Counted from the stretch's first letter, positions 1 through 6,263 are shown. The stretch: DNA of 6,323 nucleotides from Eubacteriales Family XIII. Incertae Sedis bacterium (GCA_031276775.1 JAISML010000264.1:1-6323); one strand, 5' to 3'. The notes: generated by a model not told the origin, from the sequence alone. Translations and numbers: made by a program.

Positions 1-357
1 CCCAACGATGTTTTTGACCGTCTGCAACAGTCTTTCCGGTTTGAAAGGTTTCACGATAAAGTCAAGCGCGCCCAATTTTACCGCCTCGATCACCATATTC
101 TCCTGCCCCATGGCGGAACACATGACCACCTTGGCCTGCGGATCGCTTGCGCGGATCTCCTGCAGTGCGGCGAGACCGTCCTTTTCCGGCATGGTGATGT
201 CCAACAAAACAAGATCGGGCTTGAGGTCGTTGTATTGTTCGATCGCCTCATTGCCGTTCCCTGCTTCGGCAAATTCCGAATACCCGGCTTTCCTGAGGTT
301 TTCGCCAATCATCATCCGCATAAACGCCGCATCGTCCACAATAAGAATTTTAGCCAT
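1..357 (-). CDS. cheY: CheY chemotaxis response regulator (3' end cut by window edge)
   Basis: Single-domain receiver protein that takes phosphate from CheA and signals to the flagellar motor. The minus-strand frame from ATG at 357 stays open to base 1, giving 119 residues; the family is about 120, so only the last residues and stop are missing. It begins MAKILIVDDAAFMRMM. The acidic pocket is D8/D9, the phospho-acceptor is D53 (in LLDITMPEKDG), the switch residue is S81 (in MCSAMGQENM) and the conserved lysine is K103 (in DFIVKPF). This DAAFMRMM...CSAMGQ pattern is typical of Firmicutes and Thermotoga CheY rather than of DNA-binding regulators, and no output domain can fit before the edge unless the protein continues beyond it. 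A GGAG site (369-372) lies 11 nt before the ATG. The gene is divergent from cheA. A longer protein with a C-terminal domain outside the window cannot be excluded. Confidence 0.95.
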   Translation of the reverse strand, partial: MAKILIVDDAAFMRMMIGENLRKAGYSEFAEAGNGNEAIEQYNDLKPDLVLLDITMPEKDGLAALQEIRASDPQAKVVMCSAMGQENMVIEAVKLGALDFIVKPFKPERLLQTVKNIVG

Positions 358-403
358 CGTATTAATTACTCCTTTAATGCGTACAGGAAACAAATCGAAC
401 CGA

Positions 404-427
404 CGACCCAACCGCCTGAATGGGTCG
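404..427 (-). promoter_or_regulatory. Hairpin in the presumed cheY leader
   Basis: CGACCCA (404-410) and TGGGTCG (421-427) are a perfect 7-bp inverted repeat around a 10-nt loop. It lies between the proposed cheY transcription start (about 455) and the cheY ribosome binding site, so it would be folded in the cheY mRNA leader. There is no U tract, so it is not a terminator. It could be an mRNA-stabilising stem or part of an operator, since its right arm overlaps the left copy of the 13-bp repeat at 423-435. The function is inferred only. Confidence 0.35.
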
Positions 428-492
428 CGCCGACCAAAATCCGAAAGCGTCGGACTGCTATATTATACATTGCAAAATCGGTCGGCGCAACC
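423..492. repeat. 13-bp inverted repeat flanking the cheY -10 box (candidate operator)
   Basis: GGTCGCGCCGACC at 423-435 recurs inverted at 480-492, where the minus strand reads GGTTGCGCCGACC: 12 of 13 bases agree. The copies are 57 bp apart start to start. They bracket the proposed cheY -10 (462-467), and the right copy covers the proposed -35 (485-490). Each copy is itself a near-dyad (GGTCG-CGC-CGACC in the left one). Only the left copy would be transcribed from the proposed start, so an RNA stem between the two is unlikely and a protein-binding DNA operator is more natural. No known regulator is recognised. Confidence 0.4.
462..490 (-). promoter_or_regulatory. Sigma-A-like promoter for cheY
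   Basis: On the minus strand, TTGCGC (490-485) is followed after 17 bp by a perfect TATAAT (467-462), itself preceded by TG. The -35 matches the consensus only in its first three bases. The predicted start is near 455, giving a leader of about 100 nt. The spacing and exact -10 are the support; the assignment is by eye. Confidence 0.5.
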
Positions 493-513
493 GCTCCAAG
501 CCGTAAAAAACTG

Positions 514-542
514 TTTTCTATTCACCGGATATGTATTATAAT
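514..542 (+). promoter_or_regulatory. Sigma-A-like promoter for cheA-cheR
   Basis: A perfect TATAAT at 537-542 has a poor -35 (TTTTCT, 514-519) at 17-bp spacing, so it may need an activator. The predicted start is near 549, leaving a leader of about 100 nt before cheA. The leader begins with a small stem, GCCGA (550-554) with TCGGC (561-565). Just upstream, TAAA (504-507) and CCGGATAT (525-532) resemble a flagellar sigma (SigD/FliA) site, but the 17-bp spacer differs from the usual 15. Confidence 0.4.
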
Positions 543-650
543 CAGTGTAGCCGAATTGTATCGGCAGTGTGTCGGCAAAAGACCCGTCGATGAAGCCGGT
601 ACGGAATTTCAATTGACAATGGGCAAAAACCGCGGAACGCGAGGGGACGT

Positions 651-3440
651 ATGAGCGACGACTTTAATAATGACTCCATGTTGGAACTGTATCTCTTTGA
701 GTCCACGACGCTCTTGGACAATCTTGACGCCATCCTGCTTCGGGCCGAAACCGCCCGAAATCTCCCGGCGGAGAACATAAACGAGATATTCCGCATCATG
801 CACACGATCAAAGGTTCCTCCGCCATGATGGACTTTCGGGTCATTGCGGATGTGGCGCACAAAACGGAGGATCTTTTCGTCATCGTCAGAGACGGAGGGT
901 TGAATGACGCGCGATTTGACGAAATCTTCGATCTGTTGCTTCGGGTATCGGAATTCCTGGTGGGCGAGGTCACAAAGATACAGGAAGGAGAACAACCGGC
1001 GCAGGAGAATTCCGTCTTGACGGATGAGATAGAGAAACTCACGGCGAAATTCAAGGCGGACGCTCCCGAAGCGCCGCCCGCACCGATCCCGGGCAAAATG
1101 CTGGGCGGGGCGCCAAAACCGCTTTCCGCGCCGACGGCGCCGCGAAAGCCCGAACCTTCGCCGAACATCAGACAGCCGGAACCTCAGGCGAATCCACTTG
1201 AGCCGAAACCTCAGGCGAACCCGATCGAGCCGAAACCTTCGGCACATCCGATCGAGCCGGAACCCCCGGTACATCCGATCGAGCCGGAACCTCCGGCGCG
1301 TGTGCCGGCAGAGACCGTTTATGCGGACATGCCCGTCGCGCCCGAAGGCGGAAGGATCTTGGGCATCGAGCCCGGAGACACGCCGCGGCACAGCGGATCG
1401 GGACAGTCTGCGCCGGCGTCCACCGTCAACCGCACCATCGTCGGCGAACCGCCCCGCGCGCCCAACAGTTTGGCGACCTACAACATTCACATACATTTTA
1501 ATGAAGGCGCCCGGATGGAAAATATTCGCGCCTATATGCTCGTCAACAAATTCGGCGAAATGGGAACCGTCAACCGTACCATTCCCGACAATTTGGAAAA
1601 TGACGCGGGAGCGAGCGACTACATCATCGAAAACGGCTTCTATCTCAGCTTCACCACCGGTATGTTCCGCGAGCAGATTGAAACGCTCGCAAAAGGTACG
1701 CTTTCCGTCGAGTCGGTGACATTCATGCGGCGTATGCCCGACGAAGCGGGCGGCGGGGCGCCAAGCATTTCAAAACCCGCAGACGCCGGACACAACGGCG
1801 ACGTCCGGGGTGGGAACGCGCCATCCCTCCCCGCGCAGAGTTCCGGTTCGGAACGAACGGCGACCGGCGCGGTCGCGTCAACGTTTCCGCCGCGCGGCGA
1901 CATACGGGCGACGATCGCGCAGGCAATCGCGTCTTCGGCGGCGCCTGCGAGGTCTCCCGCCCGCGCCAACCGCATCGTAAGCGCGGAGATCAACCCGGCT
2001 GCCTCCGACCGACGGTTCCCTGCGGCGACGGAAGCGGCGGAGCTTTCGGCGGCACAGGCAAAACCAAATCCGCCGGCCGTTTCGGAGACGAACGCCGCGC
2101 GCGTTGGCCCGGAACGGCCGCCACAGGCGCCCACCGGCCAAACCCCGCCGGACGCGCCGACCGAGACAAAGGCGCCGGGAGGGACGAGCTCCGCAACGGG
2201 AAACGCAGGCGTCGTCGCGCCGGTCTCCGGCGCCGCCGGCACACAGGGCAAGCCACTCAAACAAAACATCATCAGCGTCGATCTGACCAAGTTGGATTCC
2301 CTCCTCGATCTCGTCGGAGAGATCGTCATCAACGAATCCATGGTCACCGAAAACACCGATCTCGAAAGACTGAAGCTCGAAGGCCTGAAATTGGAAAACT
2401 TCAACAAAGCCGCCCGGCATTTGAACAAGTTGACCAATGAGCTTCAGGATACCGTAATGTCTGTTCGCATGGTGCCGGTCGCCATGACATTTCAGCGTAT
2501 GCGCAGAATCGTGCGCGACATGGGAAAACGGCTTCACAAAGACGCCGAACTCGTCCTCATGGGAGAAAACACAGAGGTGGACAAAACGATCCTCGACGCT
2601 TTGGGCGATCCGATCATGCATTTGGTGCGCAACGCCATGGATCACGCGATCGAAACGAAAGAGGAGCGGATGGCCGCAGGGAAAAGTCCGTCGGGTCATA
2701 TCGTCTTATCGGCACGGAATATGGGCGGCGACATCATCATATCCGTCAGCGACGACGGGCGCGGACTCGACGCGCAAACAATACTGACGGCCGCGGCGCA
2801 GAAAAATCTGTTGAAAAAACCGGAGAGCGAGTACAGCGAAAAAGAGATATTCAATCTGCTCATGACGCCCGGATTTTCCACACGGGAAAACGTCACCGAG
2901 TTTTCGGGCCGTGGCGTGGGAATGGACGTCGTGAAAAGCAACATCGAAAAGATCGGAGGCACGATCATCATCGAGAGCGTGAAAGGCGTGGGAACGAACA
3001 TACTGCTCAAGATTCCCCTCACCTTGGCCATCATCGACTGCATGCAGATCAAGTTGGGCGACAGCATCTTTTCCGTCCCCATCACGAGCATCAGGGAATC
3101 TTTCAAATCATCGGCGGGGCAAACGGTATGCGACCCCATGGGCAACGAGATGATCATGCTCCGGGGCAGCGCCTATTCCATCATTCGGCTCCATGAGGCG
3201 TTCGGCGTCGAAAACGCAGTCAAAGACATTGACGACGGGATACTCATATTGACCGACACAGGGGACAAACTGGGTTGCCTGTTTGCGGATGAGTTGATCG
3301 GGAAATACCAGATCGTCGTCAAAACCATGCCCGCATATCTGAACCGGTTCAACATCAAAGCGGCGGGGATATCCGGTTGCACCATCATGGGCAACGGCGA
3401 GATCAGCCTCATCATCGACGCACAGGAGTTGCTCGCGTGA
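651..3440 (+). CDS. cheA: Chemotaxis histidine kinase CheA, with long linkers
   Basis: Cytoplasmic kinase that, when coupled to receptors, phosphorylates itself and passes phosphate to CheY. All five domains are visible. P1 (about 1-115) has phospho-histidine H51 in FRIMHTIKGSSAMM. P2, the CheY docking domain, spans about 276-361. P3 dimerisation is about 537-605 (LDSLLDLVGEIVINES). The P4 ATPase has the N box HLVRNAMDHAIE (657-668), G1 DDGRGLD (701-707), F box TPGFST (739-744) and G2 GRGVGMDV (753-760). The CheW-like P5 is about 792-929. At 929 residues it is much longer than usual (about 650-700). The excess lies in two Pro/Ala/Gly-rich linkers, P1-P2 (about 138-275) and P2-P3 (about 362-535). 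The N box has Ala where Gly is common (DHAIE for DHGIE), but all ATP motifs look intact. GAGGGG lies 4 nt before ATG 651; the next Met (codon 10) has no better site. cheR follows. Confidence 0.97.
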   Translation: MSDDFNNDSMLELYLFESTTLLDNLDAILLRAETARNLPAENINEIFRIMHTIKGSSAMMDFRVIADVAHKTEDLFVIVRDGGLNDARFDEIFDLLLRVSEFLVGEVTKIQEGEQPAQENSVLTDEIEKLTAKFKADAPEAPPAPIPGKMLGGAPKPLSAPTAPRKPEPSPNIRQPEPQANPLEPKPQANPIEPKPSAHPIEPEPPVHPIEPEPPARVPAETVYADMPVAPEGGRILGIEPGDTPRHSGSGQSAPASTVNRTIVGEPPRAPNSLATYNIHIHFNEGARMENIRAYMLVNKFGEMGTVNRTIPDNLENDAGASDYIIENGFYLSFTTGMFREQIETLAKGTLSVESVTFMRRMPDEAGGGAPSISKPADAGHNGDVRGGNAPSLPAQSSGSERTATGAVASTFPPRGDIRATIAQAIASSAAPARSPARANRIVSAEINPAASDRRFPAATEAAELSAAQAKPNPPAVSETNAARVGPERPPQAPTGQTPPDAPTETKAPGGTSSATGNAGVVAPVSGAAGTQGKPLKQNIISVDLTKLDSLLDLVGEIVINESMVTENTDLERLKLEGLKLENFNKAARHLNKLTNELQDTVMSVRMVPVAMTFQRMRRIVRDMGKRLHKDAELVLMGENTEVDKTILDALGDPIMHLVRNAMDHAIETKEERMAAGKSPSGHIVLSARNMGGDIIISVSDDGRGLDAQTILTAAAQKNLLKKPESEYSEKEIFNLLMTPGFSTRENVTEFSGRGVGMDVVKSNIEKIGGTIIIESVKGVGTNILLKIPLTLAIIDCMQIKLGDSIFSVPITSIRESFKSSAGQTVCDPMGNEMIMLRGSAYSIIRLHEAFGVENAVKDIDDGILILTDTGDKLGCLFADELIGKYQIVVKTMPAYLNRFNIKAAGISGCTIMGNGEISLIIDAQELLA
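1173..1307 (+). repeat. Five 27-bp tandem repeats in the CheA P1-P2 linker
   Basis: Residues 175-219 of CheA are five tandem 9-residue units with the pattern (E/Q)PxPxxxP(I/L/P): QPEPQANPL, EPKPQANPI, EPKPSAHPI, EPEPPVHPI and EPEPPARVP. The DNA units are 27 bp with synonymous and non-synonymous divergence, so the array is old enough to have drifted but still recognisable. Proline every second or third residue predicts an extended, stiff tether between the phosphotransfer domain and the CheY-docking domain. Because the unit is a multiple of three, gain or loss of units would keep the frame and only alter linker length. Confidence 0.85.
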
Positions 3441-3499
3441 AAGCCGGGGATGACAGCCGGCAAACGGCAAAACCGGAAACGGGGGATTTGTCCGCATGA
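3437..3499 (+). CDS. Possible 20-residue coupling ORF between cheA and cheR
   Basis: A GTG at 3437 overlaps the cheA stop (GTGA), and its frame ends at a TGA (3497-3499) that overlaps the cheR start (ATGA). AGGAG at 3424-3428 lies 8 nt before the GTG, an ideal Shine-Dalgarno position. The predicted peptide, VKAGDDSRQTAKPETGDLSA (initiating as Met), is hydrophilic with no recognisable domain. If translated, ribosomes leaving cheA could restart here and be delivered to the cheR start. It could instead be a chance frame or the remnant of a deleted gene such as cheW; with 20 codons, coding potential cannot be judged. Confidence 0.35.
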   Translation: MKAGDDSRQTAKPETGDLSA

Positions 3500-4305
3500 T
3501 TGCGATGACCGATTCGGAATTCCTCGAGATATCGGGATACATCCGAAAACATTACGGCGTCAATTTGGAAAGAAAGCGTCCGCTCATCGAAGGGCGGTTG
3601 GGTTTTTACATAGATTCAAGCGGTTACGCGTCTTACAAGGATTATTTCGAATACATGAAAAACGATCCGACGCACCGGGAATTGGCCAACTTTCTGAACA
3701 GGCTGACCACAAACCACACGTTCTTTCTTCGGGAGGAAGAACATTTTGATTTCTACGGGCGTACCGTCCTGCCCTGGATCGAACATGAGCTGAACGATCG
3801 CGATCTGCGCGTCTGGAGCGCCGGATGCTCGACGGGTCAGGAACCTTACACGCTGGCCATCGTCACGCAGAATTATATCGGCGCGCGCGCGTCCGAATGG
3901 GACAGCGTCATACTCGCCAGCGACATATCGGACAAAGCCCTGACAACGGCGCGGGACGGTATTTATCCCGCCGAGGAATTGGCTTCCGTCCCCGACGAAT
4001 GGAGACGCAAATACTTCACCATGCATGATCGATACTCTTTCAAAGTGACGCCGGATCTTCGAAACAAGGTCGCGTTCAAGAACTTCAATCTGATCGAACC
4101 TTTCAGCGTGAAAAAACCTTTTCACGCGATCTTTTGCAAGAACGTCATGATCTATTTTGACAGTGACACGAAAAGCGCGCTCGTCAATAAATTTTACGAC
4201 GCGCTCTGTGACGGCGGCTATTTTTTCATCGGACACAGCGAGTCACTGTCCATGCTGGAACACAGATTTCAATATGTGAATCCTTCGATCTATCGCAAAG
4301 AATGA
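3496..4305 (+). CDS. cheR: Chemotaxis receptor methyltransferase CheR
   Basis: Transfers methyl groups from S-adenosylmethionine to glutamates of chemoreceptors, the adaptation arm of chemotaxis. Its 269 residues are normal for the family. The N-terminal helical domain (about 1-75) ends in the signature TTNHTFFLREEEHF (71-84). The SAM-binding fold follows: motif I WSAGCSTGQEPYTLAI (107-122, with Gln where Glu is common), the acidic ASDIS (141-145), NLIEPF (198-203), IFCKNVMIYFD (212-222) and GYFFIGHSESL (241-251). GGGGGA (3481-3486) lies 9 nt before ATG 3496, favouring it over Met4. It starts 55 bp after cheA with no terminator between, so the two should be cotranscribed. No C-terminal TPR or other extension is present. 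Confidence 0.97.
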   Translation: MIAMTDSEFLEISGYIRKHYGVNLERKRPLIEGRLGFYIDSSGYASYKDYFEYMKNDPTHRELANFLNRLTTNHTFFLREEEHFDFYGRTVLPWIEHELNDRDLRVWSAGCSTGQEPYTLAIVTQNYIGARASEWDSVILASDISDKALTTARDGIYPAEELASVPDEWRRKYFTMHDRYSFKVTPDLRNKVAFKNFNLIEPFSVKKPFHAIFCKNVMIYFDSDTKSALVNKFYDALCDGGYFFIGHSESLSMLEHRFQYVNPSIYRKE

Positions 4306-4323
4306 CGCGACGCCGCATCCCGA

Positions 4324-4914
4324 TCATCTTTGCGAATCGTCAAAATATTCCCGGAGTACCCGCTTGCCGATGTACATGGCTGTATCGGCTTCCGCGGCCA
4401 TGGAAAGCAGAACCAAAAAAATTTCGATCGTGTCGTCATCGTCCAATCCGAATTCGCGCATCGCTTCTTTGATGACGTCGACGCGCGCGACGATTCTGTC
4501 CGCCGCCTCCCGGCGTTGTTGCATGTACAGGGGAAAGAGCGCTTTGTACAGGCTTTCAAAATCTATCTTCTCGTCGAAAACGGTCTTGCTGTTTTCGACG
4601 AACGGTCTCATAACGGCCGCCACGTCTTCGGGCGTGTACGCCGCCCTCAGACAGAGGATCAGTTCCATCATAATCATCTGCCCACGATCATATTTCTTCT
4701 TTTGGGGAGCGCGCAAAAGCCCTTTTTTCACGAAATCGTTGATCATGGATGCGGTGAGAAGACGCTTTTTTCCGTACACTGCAAGCCGGGCGTTGATGAG
4801 TTCCGCGACCTGATCCGCATACAGTTCCATGTCGGGGAAGTCTTCCGGATCGATGACGCTGTTTTCCGCAAACTCGCCGGCAAATTTTCTGATGAATTCT
4901 TCGTATCTTACCAT
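4324..4914 (-). CDS. DUF1836 family protein, putative MerR-like HTH regulator
   Basis: A 196-residue protein resembling the DUF1836 family of Firmicutes (B. subtilis YkrK type), whose function is not established to my knowledge. Family-like features are LYADQVAELIN (31-41), a predicted helix-turn-helix around TASMINDFVKKGLL (54-67), the basic APQKKKYDRGQ (69-79) typical of a MerR-like wing, and an all-helical remainder to the C-terminus. No signal peptide or membrane segment is seen. An upstream in-frame ATG at 4950 has no ribosome binding site, whereas GAGGTGA lies 8 nt before ATG 4914, so I start there. It follows mreB by 67 bp without a visible promoter or terminator, which suggests cotranscription. 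It converges on cheR with 18 bp between stop codons. Any link to cell shape is inference from position. Confidence 0.85.
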   Translation of the reverse strand: MVRYEEFIRKFAGEFAENSVIDPEDFPDMELYADQVAELINARLAVYGKKRLLTASMINDFVKKGLLRAPQKKKYDRGQMIMMELILCLRAAYTPEDVAAVMRPFVENSKTVFDEKIDFESLYKALFPLYMQQRREAADRIVARVDVIKEAMREFGLDDDDTIEIFLVLLSMAAEADTAMYIGKRVLREYFDDSQR

Positions 4915-4922
4915 TTGTGTTT

Positions 4923-4929
4923 TCACCTC
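4923..4929 (-). promoter_or_regulatory. Ribosome binding site fixing the DUF1836 start
   Basis: The minus strand reads GAGGTGA here, 8 nt before ATG 4914. The alternative ATG at 4950 is preceded by CCCCGTTGTC, which has no Shine-Dalgarno. The 12 extra N-terminal residues of the longer frame are therefore probably not translated. Confidence 0.75.
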
Positions 4930-4981
4930 AACCGGGGACGTTTCGCGCATGACAACGGGGATTCGGTTCGGACGGTCCGCT

Positions 4982-6004
4982 TCAAAGAAGTTGCTTTCTC
5001 TGGTTGACCTGTCTGCTTTCGATGGCGTCCATCGAATTGAGGGCTTTGCCCGTTCCGATCGCCACGCACGACTTGGGATCGTCCGCGATGATCACGTCGA
5101 TGCCGGTTCTTTTCTTGATGCGCTGATCGATGCCGGTCAAAAGCGCGCCGCCGCCCGTGATGACGATGCCCGTGTTCGAAATGTCGGCGGCCAATTCCGG
5201 AGGGGTGTTTTCCAGGACATGATGCACGGTCTCGCAGATGGTCTGCAACGGTTCGTCAAGCGCTTCCAACATCTCTTCGGACGTGACCTCGATGGATTTG
5301 GGCAGACCGGTGACCAGATCGCGCCCGCGGCACTCAAAGATCGCGGTTTGTTCCCGCGGGAAAGCGGTTCCGACAGTGATCTTCATCTGCTCCGCCGTTC
5401 GCTCTCCGATGTAGAGCTTGTGTTCCTTGCGCATGTATTTGATGATGGCGTCGTCGAGACTGTCGCCGGCCACCTTGACAGACATGCTGGTAACGATCGT
5501 CCCAAGGGAGATGACCGCAACGTCAGAGGTACCGCCGCCGATGTCGATGACCATCTTGCCGTCGGGTCCCGTGATGTCGAGTCCCGCGCCGATGGCCGCC
5601 GCGACAGGCTCTTCCATCAGATAGACGGATTTTCCGCCGGCCTGCGTCGCCGCTTCGATGACGGCGCGCTTCTCCACCTCCGTAACCCCGCTGGGCACAC
5701 AGATCATGATCCGCGGCCTGAAAAATTTGCTGCCGCCGCAACTTTTTCTGATAAAATATTTCAGCATCCGCTCCGTGACTTCATAATCGGAAATGACGCC
5801 GTCCTTGAGCGGACGTACTGCGATGATATTGGCGGGCGTCCTGCCGAGCATCCTGCGCGCTTCCTCACCCACCGCAAGAATATCGTTCGTTTCGTCGTTG
5901 ATCGCCACGACGGACGGTTCGTTCAGGACAATGCCCTTTCCCTTTATGTAAACCAGAACGTTGGCTGTTCCGAGGTCGATACCCACTTCATCCTTGAAAG
6001 CCAA
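4982..6004 (-). CDS. mreB: MreB/Mbl-type rod-shape actin homologue
   Basis: Bacterial actin that binds ATP, polymerises under the membrane and guides side-wall synthesis in rod-shaped cells. With the TTG start at 6004 it has 340 residues, the normal size (about 333-347). Actin-fold signatures are phosphate-1 VGIDLGTANVLVY (7-19), MLGRTPANI (52-60), RPLKDGVISDYEVTE (64-78), EEPVAAAIGAG (131-141), phosphate-2 VIDIGGGTSDVAV (152-164), RGRDLVTGLP (226-235), TPPELAADI (267-275) and the adenosine motif VITGGGALL (281-289). The frame cannot begin before 6010 because a stop precedes that TTG; TTG 6004 has better spacing from the GGAG site. Resemblance is shared between MreB and Mbl of Bacillus, so mbl is a possible alternative name. 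No mreC or mreD follows; the next gene is DUF1836. A promoter lies at 6094-6122. Confidence 0.95.
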   Translation of the reverse strand: MAFKDEVGIDLGTANVLVYIKGKGIVLNEPSVVAINDETNDILAVGEEARRMLGRTPANIIAVRPLKDGVISDYEVTERMLKYFIRKSCGGSKFFRPRIMICVPSGVTEVEKRAVIEAATQAGGKSVYLMEEPVAAAIGAGLDITGPDGKMVIDIGGGTSDVAVISLGTIVTSMSVKVAGDSLDDAIIKYMRKEHKLYIGERTAEQMKITVGTAFPREQTAIFECRGRDLVTGLPKSIEVTSEEMLEALDEPLQTICETVHHVLENTPPELAADISNTGIVITGGGALLTGIDQRIKKRTGIDVIIADDPKSCVAIGTGKALNSMDAIESRQVNQRKQLL

Positions 6005-6013
6005 ATTCAATCA

Positions 6014-6020
6014 CTCCTTT
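6014..6020 (-). promoter_or_regulatory. Ribosome binding site deciding the mreB TTG start
   Basis: The minus strand reads AAAGGAG. It lies only 3 nt from TTG 6010, too close for normal initiation, but 9 nt from the in-frame TTG 6004. The latter gives an N-terminus MAFKDEVGIDLGT, which resembles other clostridial MreB/Mbl starts. Confidence 0.7.
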
Positions 6021-6093
6021 GCCTGTTCTTTTTCCGTTTGGGCTTTTTGCCAATCATTGAATCGCCCGCACGCGGCTTTTGCGCCGCATCATC

Positions 6094-6122
6094 ATTATAC
6101 AGGGAAATCGAAGCAATTACAA
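6094..6122 (-). promoter_or_regulatory. Sigma-A-like promoter for mreB-DUF1836
   Basis: On the minus strand TTGTAA (6122-6117, four of six consensus bases) is followed after 17 bp by a perfect TATAAT (6099-6094), preceded by TG. The predicted start is near 6087, giving a leader of about 83 nt. A small stem, GCGGC/GCCGC (6072-6076 with 6083-6087), would sit at the 5' end of this leader. It is the best-formed promoter in the window. Confidence 0.65.
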
Positions 6123-6235
6123 TATACCGCGCGGAGTCAAATGATCGGCGAAAAAGTTCGTTGCTGTTCACGGGCGGCCGTGGGCTGCGCGGGCGTACGG
6201 CGCCGACTTGAAGCAAACCGGCAACCCTTGGGCAG

Positions 6236-6253
6236 CGACAAGTTGTCGGACAA
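6236..6253. promoter_or_regulatory. Palindrome with alternating GACAA/TTGTC half-sites
   Basis: CGACAAGTTGTCG (6236-6248) is a perfect 13-base dyad with one central base, and its right half forms a second dyad with the next bases, TTGTCGGACAA (6243-6253). The result is three half-sites in alternating orientation. It might be a protein-binding operator, or part of a structured RNA in which two alternative pairings compete. It is not a match to a LexA box or another regulator I know. Confidence 0.3.
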
Positions 6254-6263
6254 ACAAGCGAGG

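Noticed and set aside
504..532. SigD/FliA-type promoter upstream of cheA (TAAA ... CCGGATAT)
   Set aside because: The spacer is 17 rather than about 15 bp and the -10 matches only six of eight bases; the TATAAT at 537-542 is a better explanation, though the flagellar sigma is biologically plausible.
613..618. Consensus TTGACA just upstream of cheA
   Set aside because: No -10 lies 16-18 bp downstream, and a start from it would fall at or inside the cheA ribosome binding site.
542..1496. Minus-strand frames of 208 and 295 codons over the cheA start
   Set aside because: They are antisense to the P1 domain and the repeat linker, and cross the cheA promoter region; no supporting start signals.
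1640..2699. Several long frames on both strands within the cheA linker region
   Set aside because: GC-rich, low-complexity coding DNA has few stop codons in other frames; the peptides are Arg/Ala/Pro-rich with no domains, and the cheA frame continues through.
3881..3891. GC dinucleotide run inside cheR as a phase-variation tract
   Set aside because: Only five and a half GC units; short for slippage switching, and explained by Gly-Ala-Arg-Ala codons.
3616..4236. 206-codon minus-strand frame opposite cheR
   Set aside because: Shadow of cheR, whose motifs are all intact; no ribosome binding site or recognisable domain.
4969..4979. CGGAC-G-GTCCG palindrome between mreB and DUF1836
   Set aside because: Arms of only 5 bp, no U tract and no promoter nearby, so neither terminator nor operator can be supported.
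4829..6211. 460-codon plus-strand open frame opposite mreB and the DUF1836 start
   Set aside because: It lies antisense to an unmistakable actin homologue, shows no family resemblance, and its Arg/Asp/His-rich composition is what an antisense shadow of a GC-rich gene gives.
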